In this document: piece by piece, positions 12,820 through 25,860 of the stretch
Numbering within the stretch: position 1 is the first letter of the stretch
Layout: each line of letters starts with the position of its first letter
Assembly: GCA_001466705.2 (NCBI GenBank)
Contig: LATX02000208.1
Coordinates: 1 to 64,000 of the forward strand
DNA length: 64,000 nucleotides
Direction of reading: 5' to 3'
DNA from: Moniliophthora roreri
Lineage: Eukaryota; Basidiomycota; Agaricomycetes; Agaricales; Marasmiaceae
Notes under the pieces: model-generated
What the model was told of the DNA's origin: nothing
Seen by the model: only the letters and a program-made list of their open reading frames with translations
Database searches by the model: none
Translations under genes and position numbers: made by a program

Positions 12820-13633
12820 TCCATTCCCAGTACAATGCAGCGCTTGACCTTGCTACTGAACCAGGCAGCAACATCTATGGCACAGATCCTCATTCAGATT
12901 AGTTCATAGCAGATGGCCAGATATGTTCTCAGAGTGTTCTGTTGGGAGCCATCTCTCTACACAACATCACTCCCAACCCAGAAATACCAAACAACCCAGA
13001 CCCACCTCAACCCACTACAAATGTCACTGCAATCATAGAAGGTGCTGTGGGAGGTCTTCTTTTTATAGTTCTCATTGGCCTCATGCCTTCCTCCTCCATC
13101 ATTATCATCTTCAGCACTGACAATATAGCATGCAAGCTGGCATCCCCTCTGTGAATGATGCAGTCAAGAGTTCAAACAGGAGACCTACAGACAACAATAA
13201 TATGACATGTCATGGCAGAGAAACAATGGGCAGTATCATTGGACTCATATTCACAGCCCTCACACTTCTTTTTAGACAAAGAAAACAGTGACAGGCTTCC
13301 TCTAAGATGCAGGCTGAGAACATGCAACCTTTTCCTTTGAATCAGGAAAAAAGTGGCCTCAGTTACTGTAGAAAAGGATATCAGGGTCAATCAGATGCCT
13401 CCTGCCAAAACCTAGTGGCACAGCAAGAAGCTGCAGGAAACTAGGATGATACTAGTATTAGCGTCACTAGTAGATCATCCTGAACAAATCCCTCACCTCC
13501 AAGTCAGCTTCTGGGTGTAGAACCTAGTAGTATGATTCCAACAGCAGAACTTGTTCAACTACTGAACAAAAGGCTTCAGCTGGGGCAGTGGCAAGAGGAT
13601 GAGATGCCTCCTGATTACACTAGTCACTGTTGA
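12820..13633 (+). pseudogene. GH76-like gene, C-terminal part, CpG-mutated
   Basis: This sequence aligns with the last exon of the intact GH76-like gene at 33,293-34,089. It keeps the intron acceptor before TACAATGC, then YNA-, the Asn/Pro-rich linker, the membrane segment, a second juxtamembrane segment, and the tail PTAELVQLLNKRLQLGQW followed by DEMPPDYTSH. It is broken by several stops. Against the live genes the changes fall at CpG: TCT CGA ACA became TCC TGA ACA, CCT CCG became CCT CCA. It shares the two-segment composite tail of the third gene, so it derives from a gene of that type. No 5' exons were recognised upstream. Confidence 0.75.
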
Positions 13634-14389
13634 GCCAGAGGAAAGGAATAAAATTCAAATTGACTTGAAAGTGAGTTATAATTTTTCATGTGTATTACTT
13701 CAGAAATTCACCTCTGTTCAACATGGAGAGTTTGGAGATAAACTCCAGCAATGTCAAGATCAATAGTGGAGTCATAAAAGACAAGGGAAACATCCTGACT
13801 CTTTTGAGTTGACACTATATTGTGTTTCTGAACTGGTCCAAAATATACTGGGCTCTTTAATTTTGCTGGAGCTCACTAGTGCTGCCTGCATTGCATGATG
13901 TGTTTTTCCCAAGCTAGATTTTCAAAATCTAAACAGAGATCGACCCAAGTAAAGCAGGTCAAAGGTAATCTGAGCACATCTTGCAATCAACCAGAGCAAA
14001 TTTTGCAAGTGACAGCCCAAGCTACACATTGATCAGAGTCCACAGTCAACCCAAGATAACAAACAACATCACAAAAACTGACAGGTGACTGCAACAGGTT
14101 ACAGGGCATTACCACAAAATGAAATGGTCTGTAATTGTTCTAGGTAGATGTAGCATAGTTAGAATGTACTATAACAGTCTCCAGGTGTTATATTGTGTTA
14201 CATAGTGTATCATTAGAATACAAAGGGGTTGCATGAGTGATGCAACACCAATACAGCTCCTTTATGAAGGACATCTAGGAAAAATAAGCAGTAATCATGT
14301 GAATGAAGACCTCTTCAAAGCAGACCTTAAATTCTGACATGTGGCAAATTTTCAAACTCTGCTTCTTTCTTAACCTCCACCATTGTCTC

Positions 14390-14740
14390 CACCATTGTCA
14401 TCCCACTATCACCATCCCCACCACTGATGCCCACATCACCAACAACACTAATGCCATTCTTGATGCCAGCAACACACTCCAACATTCCTCAATACTGTTT
14501 GACACATTACTCCAACCAACATTATGTGCCACATCACCACCCTCAGTGCTGCCAACACCATGCTCAACACCAAAGCCTGACAACATTCCATCATAACACT
14601 AATGCTGTCTGATGCATCACTGTCAACATCCTCAACATTATGTGCCATTTCACTGCCCTCACTGCTGCTGATGCCATCAACAATGTCCATCAATGCTGTG
14701 AACACCCCAACTACACCCATCAGTAACACAAGTACTCAGA
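14390..14740. repeat. Degenerate tandem repeat, unit about 116 bp
   Basis: The string ACATTATGTGCCA occurs at about 14,519 and 14,635, each followed by similar CACTGCC/CACCACC-rich sequence and preceded by CAACA-TCCTCAA patterns. Short ACC/ATC-rich units fill the region. The region is open on both strands because it is repetitive, not because it encodes a protein. Confidence 0.45.
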
Positions 14741-15207
14741 TGCTGTCTGAAAGAAGGTATGTCTCTCACAGCTCATCTTATAGCATAGACTCTTACATCT
14801 TCAAGCCTAGGTCCAACAAATCAAATTCTATGTCATGTATAATCAAGTTCACTATCATTAGTGCCCTCATATGTCCATATATACAGTCTGTCTCCTTCAT
14901 TCACTCTTTTATCTCAGTCACTAATGATACTGTCAGGTTCTTTGATTACCAGTGTTGCTCTCCATAACATATGGTTCAGTAAGTTTGCTCTTATGGATTT
15001 TTCCCTAGTAACATATTTACTCATTCTTGCCTTTAGATACCCATCCACTGTGAATATGAGGGGATTCCAGAGTTGTACAGATATCATTGTTGCTGGTAAT
15101 ACTTTACCCTGTAATGTACTTGAAGTCAATATATAATTCTTTTGCCTGTTCATTTGGATTGGATTGAAGCAAGGCTGTATCTAGAATTAGCAATACATTG
15201 TAGAACA

Positions 15208-15306
15208 CATATAACACAATATACCACCTGTAACATGATATTTTGCCTGTAACACAATATATTGCTTGTAATGTGATATATTGCCTGTAACATGATATAA
15301 CACCTA
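15208..15306. repeat. 19-bp tandem repeat, about 4-5 units
   Basis: Units follow the pattern CTGTAACATGATATATTGC with a few substitutions. No coding or structural role is apparent. Downstream, about 15,650-15,760, GGTTATAA/TTATAACC strings occur repeatedly and could be remnants of a small inverted-repeat element. From 15,306 to about 16,300 no gene is seen. Confidence 0.65.
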
Positions 15307-16299
15307 CATCTCATTGCAATCCTTGTAATGCACTGCCTCATGTTGTGGGCCTTACAACACCATGTAGCCTTGTTATAAAGGGCATAATAATTATATGCCA
15401 TTGTATAAGGTATGTATCATGTTACATACCATCCTATCAGTATTGTAACCTCTTGTCAGTTTTTGTAATGAAAGCAGGCCAGGGCAGTATTACTGGATTT
15501 AGAAGTCTGGCACTCCAAAGAATCCCCTCTTGCCAAAGTTGCTACATTCAGTCAATCTAAGAGTCCAAATCCTCTTATTTAGCTCCTACTGAATCTTATA
15601 TACTTTCTCACTGTCATCAGGAAAAACTGTGTAGTGCTATAATGAGTTCCCTGGGGTTTATAATCCACCTGCAGGGTATTATAACCCTTAAAACCAGTCA
15701 TAACCCCCACAAACCAGGCCACAACCAGGTTATAATCCCCTTGGAGCTAGGTTATAACACTTTCCAATTTTTGCTGATGGTTGAAAAAGCCTGTCATGCT
15801 GAAAATATCAAGACTCATGGGGCATTCAAGACATGAAAGTCACTCATGTGATAGATTTACACCCTTGTATGATGTCTGGAATCAATTACATGTATTTAGA
15901 GGAGCAGAAAAGACGACATGCCTACTAGCTTTAGGTGGGGCCATCAGCAGAATGACATCATCTTTTCCACTTTTTATTGGCATTTCTGGCACACTGGGAA
16001 ACCTACCAGCCTATAAACTCGACTCATCCACACTGGTAGTCTGCATGTATATAATATTTCATACATGTAATAGTCATTAGTAGATGCATTGAAGTATTTT
16101 TGACATTCTTTAGCAATTTGTAGCACTGGAAAAAGCCAAATCAAACATAATTTTCCCCAAAGATGACATAGCTTGTAGCCTATGACTTTTTGCATTTTTA
16201 GGGGGTAAACAGGCTAAAAAAAGCAACAAAAAGTTTTTGCCAAAATTCTGATGGCCCCACTAAATGACTCTGAACATGCAAAGACTGAGTGCTCAAAAA

Positions 16300-16948
16300 A
16301 TTAGCTCGGATTGACGCACAACATTTAACTCGGGTTGAAATATGGCCATCACAAGTTCACGACAAAGTGAGCGGGCAAGGCAGCTCAGTAACTCGGGTTG
16401 GATTAGACTTGATTTCGCTAAAGCATCTCGGGTTACCTTGATCATGTTGATCCCAAAATGCTACTGGGGGCAAAAGCGTATTTTGCAAACTTGAACTGAT
16501 TCTCTGCAAATGCACCGGGCACAGCAACAGATGAACCGTCGTATTTGCACTAGAATCCTCCAGATCTACGAAAAGTAAGGATTTCTGAAACTCCTTGATA
16601 AAATACAACGTAAGCCGAGAATTTACTACCCGATGCTAGACAGGACTTGAAGAAGAATGAAAACAATTCCTTTCTGAAATCCTCTACATCTGTGAACACA
16701 ACCATTGAGAATCAAGAATGAGTAGGGAAGTGAGAGGCATGATCGTGACGGTGATGGTTGAACTTCAAAAAATGTGGCCCTTGTTTGGTTCGGCAGCCCT
16801 TATCAAGCAAGACATCTGAGCAAGACATCTGCGCGAGCGAATGAGTCGCTTTACAGGAAACTACCCTGACAGATGTTTCTACTACCATGTTATTAGAATT
16901 TCAGATTACCATATGACAAACTATATCTCGAGAAACAAGGCTACAGAA
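16300..16948. other. Boundary of CpG-poor island and 3' flank of dynamin gene
   Basis: CpG returns abruptly near 16,305. CTCGGGTT recurs near 16,331, 16,393 and 16,428. No gene is seen; the region nearest 16,948 should be the 3' untranslated region of the minus-strand GTPase. Confidence 0.5.
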
Positions 16949-19691
16949 TTACAACGCTGACAATTGCTCAACCGCTGATAGTAGCCGCTCCAGTTTCTGG
17001 GACAGCTCCTCCCGGCGACCAGCAATCTGAGGACTCTCCTGAGCGAAATCTCCACAGATACGGTGCCCGTCCGCACCATGAATCTTTAGTCCAGTGAAAA
17101 GCGTCTGGAGGAGATTCCTCTCGAGCCCCCGAACCAGTTCGTAGTCAATAGCCAGAGGAATCATGTCAGTAAAGCGCTTATACGCCACTGCAAAGGAATC
17201 AAAATCAGCAATCGGAGAGGATCGGATGTTGGGATGCGGGATTTCACCTTGAAAATACGCCCGAACTTCGGCCATGATTTTCAATGCTGGTTCCATCTCA
17301 TCCGGTGGTAGCAATCTTTGTATATCTTCAGGTTTCGCCTCGACTCCTATTGCAGCCAGCGCGGATATCACTTTTTGCATCTCTGGCCCCGCTCCATTGA
17401 CCAAGCACTGATGCATGAGCCATGGAGTTTTGGCCTGTTGACGCTGTCCCTTGTAGTGCCCAAGGAATTTGTCCCGATAATCACAGAGGTAGTGGGTATT
17501 TGAGGTGTACGGGCGACCTTCCAGATTGACTAGCCAGCTAATATGATTGTCTGCATCTTCACGTCGTTTTCGTAGGTGATCCTGAACGACCAGTCTGATG
17601 GAATCTTCAAATTGGTAATCAAAGAAGATAAGTCAGATTACTCACTTGACCTGACGTTCAAGGTGGCCCTGCCCAAATGTACCAAAGTATTCGGAAATGA
17701 GGCTATTAACGTCTTGTTTGGTAGAATGAAAAACTTTCTCGCAAAGGGTTTTGGAAGGTATGAGCCATTGGCAAGTAATTTCAGAGATGAATGACTCCTC
17801 GACAACGTAGGGGTGGTTACCCGGAAGCTCACGAGTACGCGCGCTGTGAGTGGGAATGTCAATAGACAAAGAGCAAGGATTCGAAGATCTGCACTTACTT
17901 TCGCGCACGCTTCATGACCTCATCGATGGGGATCACATTGAACACAGGCTGATTAACGATGTCCTGGCTTTCGGCCTCTTCCTCGTGTTTAATAAACGCT
18001 GGATCTGGATCAACTGGCCCCAAATTTCCTACTGTGTAGGGCGTATCTTTATCGAACGGTAGGAATTTGGGTGCAGTATTCCGAATATCTTTCCTGAAGT
18101 TTTCCTGGAATGGTCTGATGACTTGTAGAAGTCCTAACTCGTTCGGTGTTCCTTCCACATGTCTACCGACAGCTGCAGCAAATGCATGAATCATCGAAGA
18201 TATTTCGGTCTGGGGATCTTTTGATGGTTCCTTTGGCAGCTCACGAAGGAGCGCACGAACTCGCTGAATAGCGTTCTCCAGTTCAGTCTGGATTTCTGGG
18301 AGTCTGATGCCAAAATCAGCTCAACAGTAGGCCTAGATAAGAATGAATACAACACGCCTTTTTGATATGAGGTCTGAGAGAATGACACTCAGACGCTCGA
18401 CTAGATTGTTTGTTCGGAGATACTTCTGATATGTCAACTCTAGGTCGCGCCAAGGCGAGGTTGTTGCAAAGAATTTGTTCTCGTTATCCCTAGCTTGAGA
18501 CCAGGTTATCCCATTCTGAAGGTCGGAGGTGCCTGGCTGCTTCACGCAGAACCAGTGGTTACGCAAAGGCTCCGTCCGACCTTGAATGAATCCGAGCCAA
18601 TTCTGCTCGTCACCACGTTCGATACGGTCTGGTTTGGTAAGGACACCTTGGAATCGCGCTAGGATCAGTACCTTTGATTTCCTTGAATGTTGAATGGGGA
18701 CTTACCAACCGTGCGGTCCCCATTGTGGTCAGACTCCCTTGCCAGCCGAAGAGCTCCCTGATTCATGTGGTCCGCTGCAGTATAATTGCTTAGTGAAGTG
18801 AAACGGGGGAAATGAACGGAGGGGCTCACTTTCACACGAAACGGTGAGCAGAATGATACAACTTGGCTTTTCAATGTATGATTTCACCATCAATTCTACG
18901 TCTTTTATGTCGGTATTGTTATCATCTGCTACCTGAATCAGGCCTATTAAATGTTTGCATTAATTGGTTTTCACAACGTAGTTGCAGCTACTCCTTACCA
19001 GGCAGATCAACGAAGGATAAATCTGCTACATCAGGTCCAGCGATCTCCAAAGCAATACAGTTGGCTGAGAACGTATCAGTCTTGGTATTATTGATGTCAT
19101 CTTCCGTCAAGAAACGTAGGTGATCAATGTTTGGGTTTAGAATGGCTCGTTGTGCCCGGCGGATCCGATCTTCGACTTCCCTTTTGTCGCGAATAACGTC
19201 TCCGAAGGGCTCTACAAGGGCTTGTCCTAGCTTCTGGCCACTACTGTCCGAGATAAATCGTAATGAGACTCTGCACTCCCATGGTTCATTTGAATGTTTT
19301 AAGCGAATTTCGGTGGGGCATCTAGAAGTTACGATGTTTAGGACGGCGTGTGGCACAACCATAAAGATACCAATGTTTACCGTGTACATGTTCCTGATGC
19401 TCTAGGAAGTGTAATCCCCGATATTGCCTCAATTAGGGAGGACTTCCCCGCGCTCTGGTTGCCTATAACCGCGATTTGAGGTAAATCAATATCAACTTGA
19501 ACCCTGTAAGACAGCGTCAGCTGCAGGAGTGAACGAAGGAGCATAGATGTTAACCCAGTATCATGGAGATGATTGACCATATCGAGCATCCGACGACCTT
19601 CTTGAGAAAGCTTTGGCATGGAGAGGCCGACAGTCGATTTGCTATTAACATCCTTATTCTGCCCAGTGCTTGGGACGTCGCCTTGGGCCAT
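16949..19691 (-). CDS. Dynamin-family large GTPase (Mx/Dnm1-like)
   Basis: Membrane-remodelling GTPase of about 778 aa, probably acting in fission or trafficking of organelles or vesicles. I read eight exons: 19691-19381, 19321-18999, 18943-18830, 18774-18706, 18646-18358, 18303-17899, 17843-17651, 17581-16949; phases add up to one open chain. The GTPase domain is complete: G1 GNQSAGKSS (residues 77-85), SGTCTRCPTE (G2), DLPG (G3, about 210), TVSCETD, and TKPD (G4, 276-279). A stalk region and a GED-like C-terminus ([13 protein letters not shown], then [10 protein letters not shown]) follow. No PH domain or transmembrane segment is seen, so it resembles Mx or Dnm1/Vps1 more than classical dynamin. 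The intron after 18358 appears to use a GC donor. The start is the first in-frame ATG before conserved sequence. Confidence 0.88.
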
Positions 19692-21420
19692 GTTTCGTTG
19701 ATTTGTGGGTAGGTTGTGGTAGAGGGATCCGAGGAAGTGACTGAGAGGTGGATGAATGTCCAAGAATGACAGAGTAGGGTTTATCTGAGATACTTCTGCG
19801 ATCGCAGTCCTGGCTTCTTCGAGGATACGTGTCCGTCGTAGATGTTGGGTGTTCTGATGTTGTGGGTCCGCTACTGGTCGGATTATAAGCAAAACATCCA
19901 GAATAAGTACGTAAGTTGACTGAACCTTATCATCGATGGCAGACCGTTTCCTAGTGAACGGCCTTGTTCCAGAGAAGTGTGACAAAGCTCATCATTACAC
20001 TCGGTTCTTGGCAGACGTTGAACTGGAGTTGAATGATGACCATGAGCGCTTATCACCTTCAACAGGAGGCTGCACATAGCCTGGAATGAGAGCTTTTCGG
20101 CTGCTCAGTGAACCCAATAGCTCTAGGGGGTTCAATACTAGAATAACATGAATAAGTGGTCAGCGAACATGAAGTTGCGACCACGCACTGTGTGCACCCG
20201 CTACGCAGTTGAAGTATCAGTGTATATCGCATCGCCTTGAAGTCCCGAGAAGAGACGTGATGAAGGAATGTCTAAGAAATCAACTTCCGTCGGCCAATAA
20301 TCGAGAGGAGGAATGAAGTGCAATTAATGTGGATGTGTGCATGCTGAGACGAGAAGTACCTCGAAGACGATCCGAGGAGAGGTATTCCCAGCGTGATCTA
20401 TCACGTCCTCGCAGATGAACTGCAACGATGTTGAGAAGGACGGAGAGGATCAGGGGCAAAAACGTATTTTGTGCCCGCGTCAGTGACTCATCAGTACCTC
20501 AGTGGCCGGTTCCGGGTTCTGCTACGTCTCCCACGGCCTTAGTCGTCTTCCTGAATGCTCTTGTCGTTACTTGAGCTGTCATTGTCACCGCTCTGTGGTA
20601 GAAAGTGTATATGTGCGTCCCAATTCTTCTTCTTATATCTCATAACTAATCATCTACTCTAGACTATTAACTATTTCGTGACTGTATCTCGCAAACCAAT
20701 GAAATTCTACACTACCCCCACCTACCCTATGCTCTGAAGATCGCCCTGATTCCGATCATGAATCGACACGATAACCGAGGTCTCGGTCGAAATCATTATG
20801 AATTTGCGGGCATGAAGCGACTCATGGGCAAAAAAAGAATACTGATAAAGACAAACGCACCTATCCCTGATCTCGAGGCACCTCCTTTGCTTTGCTCATC
20901 ACGACGAACTTTATATTCAGACTTCAAGCTTCAGGAAAGTCATATTCCAATGAAGATTTTCTGATACTTGTCTGATGCTACCACTACTCTTGCCGCGCAA
21001 CAGATGTCTCAGTATCGTGACGGTCTCCTTCAAATCAAGATTCTCTGATAACGTTCCAATCCTGGACGCTATCCAGACTCCAACTTCACTTGTTCAATTT
21101 TACTACTTTTACTGACAGCATGACAGGCTCCGTAACGAAACAGCTTGGGTGTCCACTTTCCAGTAACTTTGCTTGGCACACTTCTGCGCATGCTGACAAC
21201 AACAAGAATACTATCTTGGAAATGATCGCATCTCCTGCAAGCGTTATTGAGCGACCTTCTTCATCTATGATTCTATTGACTGGGCTTGATCTTTGCTGTG
21301 CTCTTAGCATCTTGATGCAACGTGATCTCCGGCAATGAACATCATAATATAAGATGTACAAGGTGATTATGACGCTTTGACGCTTCGTTTCTTCGCCCAT
21401 CATTTCGCTCCCGCAGAGAC
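19692..21420. other. Intergenic region between dynamin and first GH76 gene
   Basis: Divergent promoters are expected here. Sequence at 20,470-20,600 has a CpG-mutated relative at 10,021-10,200. I see no gene; open pieces at 20758-20964 and 21090-21338 have no motif or conserved counterpart upstream of the other GH76 copies. Confidence 0.5.
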
Positions 21421-23787
21421 ATCTCGCTTCTTATATTCCTGATCTGCATCCTCGCCCTATATGGCACCACGAGCGCTCAAAACTTTATACCAGATCCCAA
21501 ATGGCAGGTACGATTTACCCAGTGCTGCCACACCGAGCTTACTCTAATACTCTGTCGCTTAGAGCCCCGATATTACTTTGTCTCAAGAGGAAAGAGTCTC
21601 AATTGCTAGGAATGGGATAGAGATGGCGATTTCAATGTTCAATGCGGTGGGGCAGCTAAATGGTACGAGAGCGCTAACTCTCTGGGCCAATACAGAGGAT
21701 CATGCTGACTTTCGATGACTCTGTTAAATATTACTAGACTCTTCATCATATGGCACAGCTGGCAGGCTATATGGTGATCTGGCGGAATTCGATTTGGTCA
21801 CGAATCAGACAATATACAAGGACCGGCTCCTTAGGCTGTTTTCGCAGGCACGAACCATTGAATCGTTATTCCCAAATGATACGTACGTGACAATCTCACT
21901 TACGCTGCCGATACCCAGCTTACATCTTGTCTATTAGTGTCAGTTTTGCCTCGTCTGCTCTTTGGGTCAATGATCTACATTAATTTACAGCAAATCTCAT
22001 CGACAGTTAAATTTCATACTGTAAGGATTCATTCTTCTATGGTGAATTCCGCCAAACTGACTGAAAATTAGGGCATATGCCATTGCAGCTACACGCGCCT
22101 ATAAAGCATACTCCGACAAATCCTTTCTTGAATTCGCAGAAACAGCGTGGAGGAATGGGAGACAATACACTCTTTCGGAAGATGACCTGCGGGCAGGAAC
22201 GATAACTGGAAAGAACCTTACGCTCAAGAAGACATGCCTATCCCGTTAGTTCTGAATGATTTTTTTGGATACATTTATTGACCGTTAGCTGTAGTGTCCA
22301 TGGCCGGTGGGACCTTTTACGCAAGTTGAACCGACGCGACACAAAATATCCACTGACATCTACAACAGATAACAAGTCCGAATCACGGGTATTTGAATGC
22401 GCTTGCTACCGGGTGAGTGCTATTCTTCATAGTCGATACGATGGAAAAGGACAGGAATTGACGTCCTCTCCCCAGCTCGTATCTCACGTGCGTGTTGATT
22501 TTCCTTTAAACCCGTTCCAAAAGGTCTCATTTCCATCACAGAGCGACCGCATATCTGGCAGAAGCGACAACGAACCAGACATACATCGACTTGGCCATAG
22601 AAACAGAAACGTTTTATTATTATCATCTGCGTAACTTCCAAGGCGCCTTTCTGGACGGTATAGACGCTGCTACATGTACTCCCGGTACAGAAGATGCTCA
22701 TCCGTACAATGCGGGACTGATGATGGAAGGACTGGCTGTTCTTGCCAATGTTACACGGAACACCACTATCGAGGAGCAGTAGGCAATGTCTCTCAAACTT
22801 GAATCATGTCATTTCTGATTGATCATTCTTCTCAGCCTCATGGAAGTCATCAACAAGACTGTGCCGAACAGATCATGGCAAGGTGTGGATGGGATTATAG
22901 CAGCCGACAGTAAGTGTATGATTCCATCATCGAACTAGCTCGTTTCTCACCAATGATGCAGCCAGTGGTGAACTTAGCGGTCAATATATCATTCGCGGGT
23001 TGGCTGCCATCTACAATCGAAGTAAATCGTTCGATCTCCGCAAGTATATCAGGAATTACATTGGCGTGCAGGTATGTATCCCTATTACCTCTGCAAGTCC
23101 TGAACTTAACCATATATTCCAATACTGCAGTATAATGCGGTACTTGGTAACGCACGAATGCAGGGCAGTAGTATCTACGGTGCTTCTTGGACCGGGCCAC
23201 CTGCTTCCACGTTCTCCGGCGAAGGTCAGACGAATGCACTCGTCGCACTGGTTGCTGCTATTCCTCTTCGAGATGAGGTATCGCCAACTCCGACCAGTGG
23301 GGGACCCAACCCGACTGCGACTTCCATCAATGACAAAAACCCTACAAACGTCAAAGCAATTGCGGGCGGCGTATTTGGCGGTGTCGTATTGCTAGCTCTT
23401 TTGGTGGGCCTTGCTCTCGTCGTCCTTCGTCGGAGAAAACAACGCCAGACTTCAGCGAGCGTCGAGGACGGCCACAAGAATGTCACCGACGAAACGGGGT
23501 CTGATCGTGTACATCCGTTTACTGCCCCACTTTCGGAGAAAACGAGCCTAGATCATCAAAGGAAAGGACAACCAATGCTGCCCCCAACCAGCCCAGAACG
23601 CACATGACCTCAGGCCAGTTCGTCGCGCACCGTTCGCTCGCGTCCGAGCCAGCTACTGGACACCGATACCTTGAGGTTTGGTGGTGTTCCTACGGCGGAA
23701 CTAGTCAGGATGTTGAACGAGAGACTTCAACCGGGACAGTGGCAAGAGGACGAAGTGCCTCCCGAGTATGCCAGTCAGCATGGTTGA
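21421..23787 (+). pseudogene. GH76-like membrane-anchored gene, copy A (start lost, internal TGA)
   Basis: First of three tandem GH76-like genes (alpha-1,6-mannanase fold, cell-wall related). Exons keep frame through a signal-like hydrophobic stretch ending TSAQN, SPDITLSQEERVSIARNG, DLVTNQTIYKD, SFLEFAETAW, MAGGTFY, LAEATTNQTYIDLA, YNAGLMMEGLAVLANVT, YNAVLGNARM, then one membrane helix and a basic stretch. Copy B has ATG before its signal peptide; the aligned codon here is ACA and no in-frame ATG lies nearby. A TGA at 23605-23607 interrupts the tail, yet the same frame stays open to 23785 and encodes the conserved PTAELVRMLNERLQPGQW and EVPPEY. The exon after GGTFY uses a GC donor at 22321. 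Possibly a recent pseudogene; an upstream first exon cannot be excluded. Confidence 0.7.
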
Positions 23788-23989
23788 GCTCGAGGATATG
23801 GGTTGAAATTTGGGTTCGCGATGCAATTAGCCAAGTGTATTATACTTGTACTATTTAGCAATCACATTCGTTTCAATAAATGTAGCTATCTACACCTGTA
23901 CTAGGTAGTAGTACTATGGATATGTTGTTCGTGCTGATGATCTATATCATGACATACACGTCAGCCTTAGAACATGTATATAAGGGGAA

Positions 23990-25860
23990 GGAACCTTGTT
24001 CGAAGGACCGCCACCTTCATCGGATGCCCATGTAGGTGTAGGATGCTTGCTGTCCTATGAGTCATTGGGTAGAAGAAAGAGCGATATACAAAACAGGAAG
24101 AGTCCATGCCATGGTAACAGGGATACCGCACGGTCATTGAAACACCCCACGACGTCGAGCTCCGGGGAGAAAGCGACCCGTTATCCAGCTCCAGAATCCC
24201 GACAACGGTGTTGGAGTTCACTATGAAGAGCTTGGAAATGAGTAATCGAACGAAAAGGAAGCTGTTCATCTCTACATACCTTGATCGCTACTGAATGTCC
24301 ATACAAACCAACTGTACAAGTTATAATGGCATCCGTCCAACTGGCAACACCCTAGGGAAAAGAACCTCAAAGCTACCAGTTAAGCTGTCAAGGTAGAATC
24401 AACACCTAACACCGGACATGAAGCTAGGTTCATTATGAATGCGAAATGCAGGTCAAGAAGGACGATTGCGAGAATTCATAGCCGGTGAAGCAATCTCCAT
24501 GAGATCCGTGTGATGAATCGTGATGACAAGGGACACTGAAATGAGACTATGGACAGTGACAAAGATAAGTAGAAAATGGAAGATGAACCGAACGCAGAAA
24601 CGCGCCTTCAAAAGCATAAATTTTCTCCGGGCCGAAGAACGATCGACATGGGCGAATCAAGTTGATGTATAGCACACCGCTGCATATTATTTCCATGCAC
24701 GGTTCGGAGAGGAGCCACCATTGCATTCATTGACAGTATGCTCCAACACGTAACACCGAGGTTCTCCATGGTGCGGTATAGCGAGTCGTAGAATCTGGTG
24801 CAAAGCTGGGTTACTGACTTGAAACTCGCTGGAACTTGGAAGATGCTTGTAATTGACAGCCCCACACCATGATTCGCCTAACGAGCCACCACTGTTAGGC
24901 ATCCTGGGAGATGTTGGATAGGAAGGCGAAGATAGACGTGTATTCGATGCTGGTGCTGGTGCCGTTCGAACTTCGTTATCGTAATATGTGGTACCCCAAA
25001 CTGGTTAGTATCGTCAGCTAAAGTAGATGATACTATTGGGGAAAAAAACGCACCTATGGGCTATTAATGGCAATGTCCCCAACCCAAGCCACCTCGTAAC
25101 TCCCGTTTTTCGGACGAACCATGGTCAATGCCTCCCTCCCATTAGTTTGGAGCCCATGCTAAGACGTGTTTTCAGGTAAAAAAAGAGGTTGGGACTGGAG
25201 CCTTGGAGAGGTGAATGGATGTCTTTAGATGGTAAGATCTTCGTCATCGCATATTGAGTGAGTGCTGGCTCCTGGCTCCTGGGATGTATACATCAAATAA
25301 GACGATCCATAGGGCAAAAAAACGCCTTGACACTCACGTCAGAACCGTAAGAATATCAATGCACTTCGTAGCTTGATTAATATATCCCCAGCTGCAGGCA
25401 TGAGCCTGTCGTCTTGAAGGAGCCGATTCCACATCAGAAAAGTATGATCCTTGTCGATGTTCATGATATCCATATCGTCGCCTTCCTGCCCTCACATAAC
25501 CCTCCGTTTGTGTGTTTTGGGACCGTGGTATCGTGTTCTAATTCACGCTCCCTATGTGAAAGGAAGGGTGCGAACTTTGGGGACGGTGACGATTGGAAGG
25601 TCGCGGCAGGTATGCGGCTCCCGCTTTTCCACGGACACTCGATGGTAGTCTCCCCCTAGGCAGACTCAATCGCTTGCAGACTCGCTTGATATGAACTTTC
25701 CCGCCCATCTTCTGTATAAGGCGAAAATTGGCGGAAGAAGACGAATCTTCGTAAACTTCGACTCGTAATATCGCCCAAACCTGGCTCCTCCGAGGCCACC
25801 CATGATGATCAAGATGGGCCGCCTTCCCGCGATCTGCTGTCTCCAAGGAAATTTGATTTA
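23990..25860 (-). repeat. Unit X1: unidentified intron-rich minus-strand locus
   Basis: Convergent to GH76 copy A. On the minus strand several splice donors of the type GTGCGTTT occur, and one intron (about 25,053-25,000) has a clean branch/acceptor CTGACGATACTAACCAG. Homologous sequence recurs in units X2-X5. Matching sites include the start near 24,000-24,200 (AAGAGCGATATAC... and CACGACGTCG), a stretch near 24,780 (CGACTCGCTATACC on minus) and one near 25,720 (GAAGATTCGTCTTCTTC). No reading frame is conserved well enough between copies to name a product; frames change repeatedly. It may be a decayed multi-exon gene or a spliced non-coding transcript. Confidence 0.5.

Noticed and set aside
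14303..14967. Open frames on both strands at 14.3-15.0 kb
   Set aside because: They are open because of ACC/ATC-rich tandem repeats in a CpG-mutated region, not because of coding constraint.
15208..15306. CRISPR-like regular repeats
   Set aside because: The 19-bp units are directly adjacent with no spacers, and the genome is fungal.
25000..25150. Idea that unit X encodes an eqolisin-like (G1) peptidase because of WCGAV and WVGD strings
   Set aside because: The strings fall in different frames in one copy and are not kept in the others; catalytic Gln/Glu contexts are absent.
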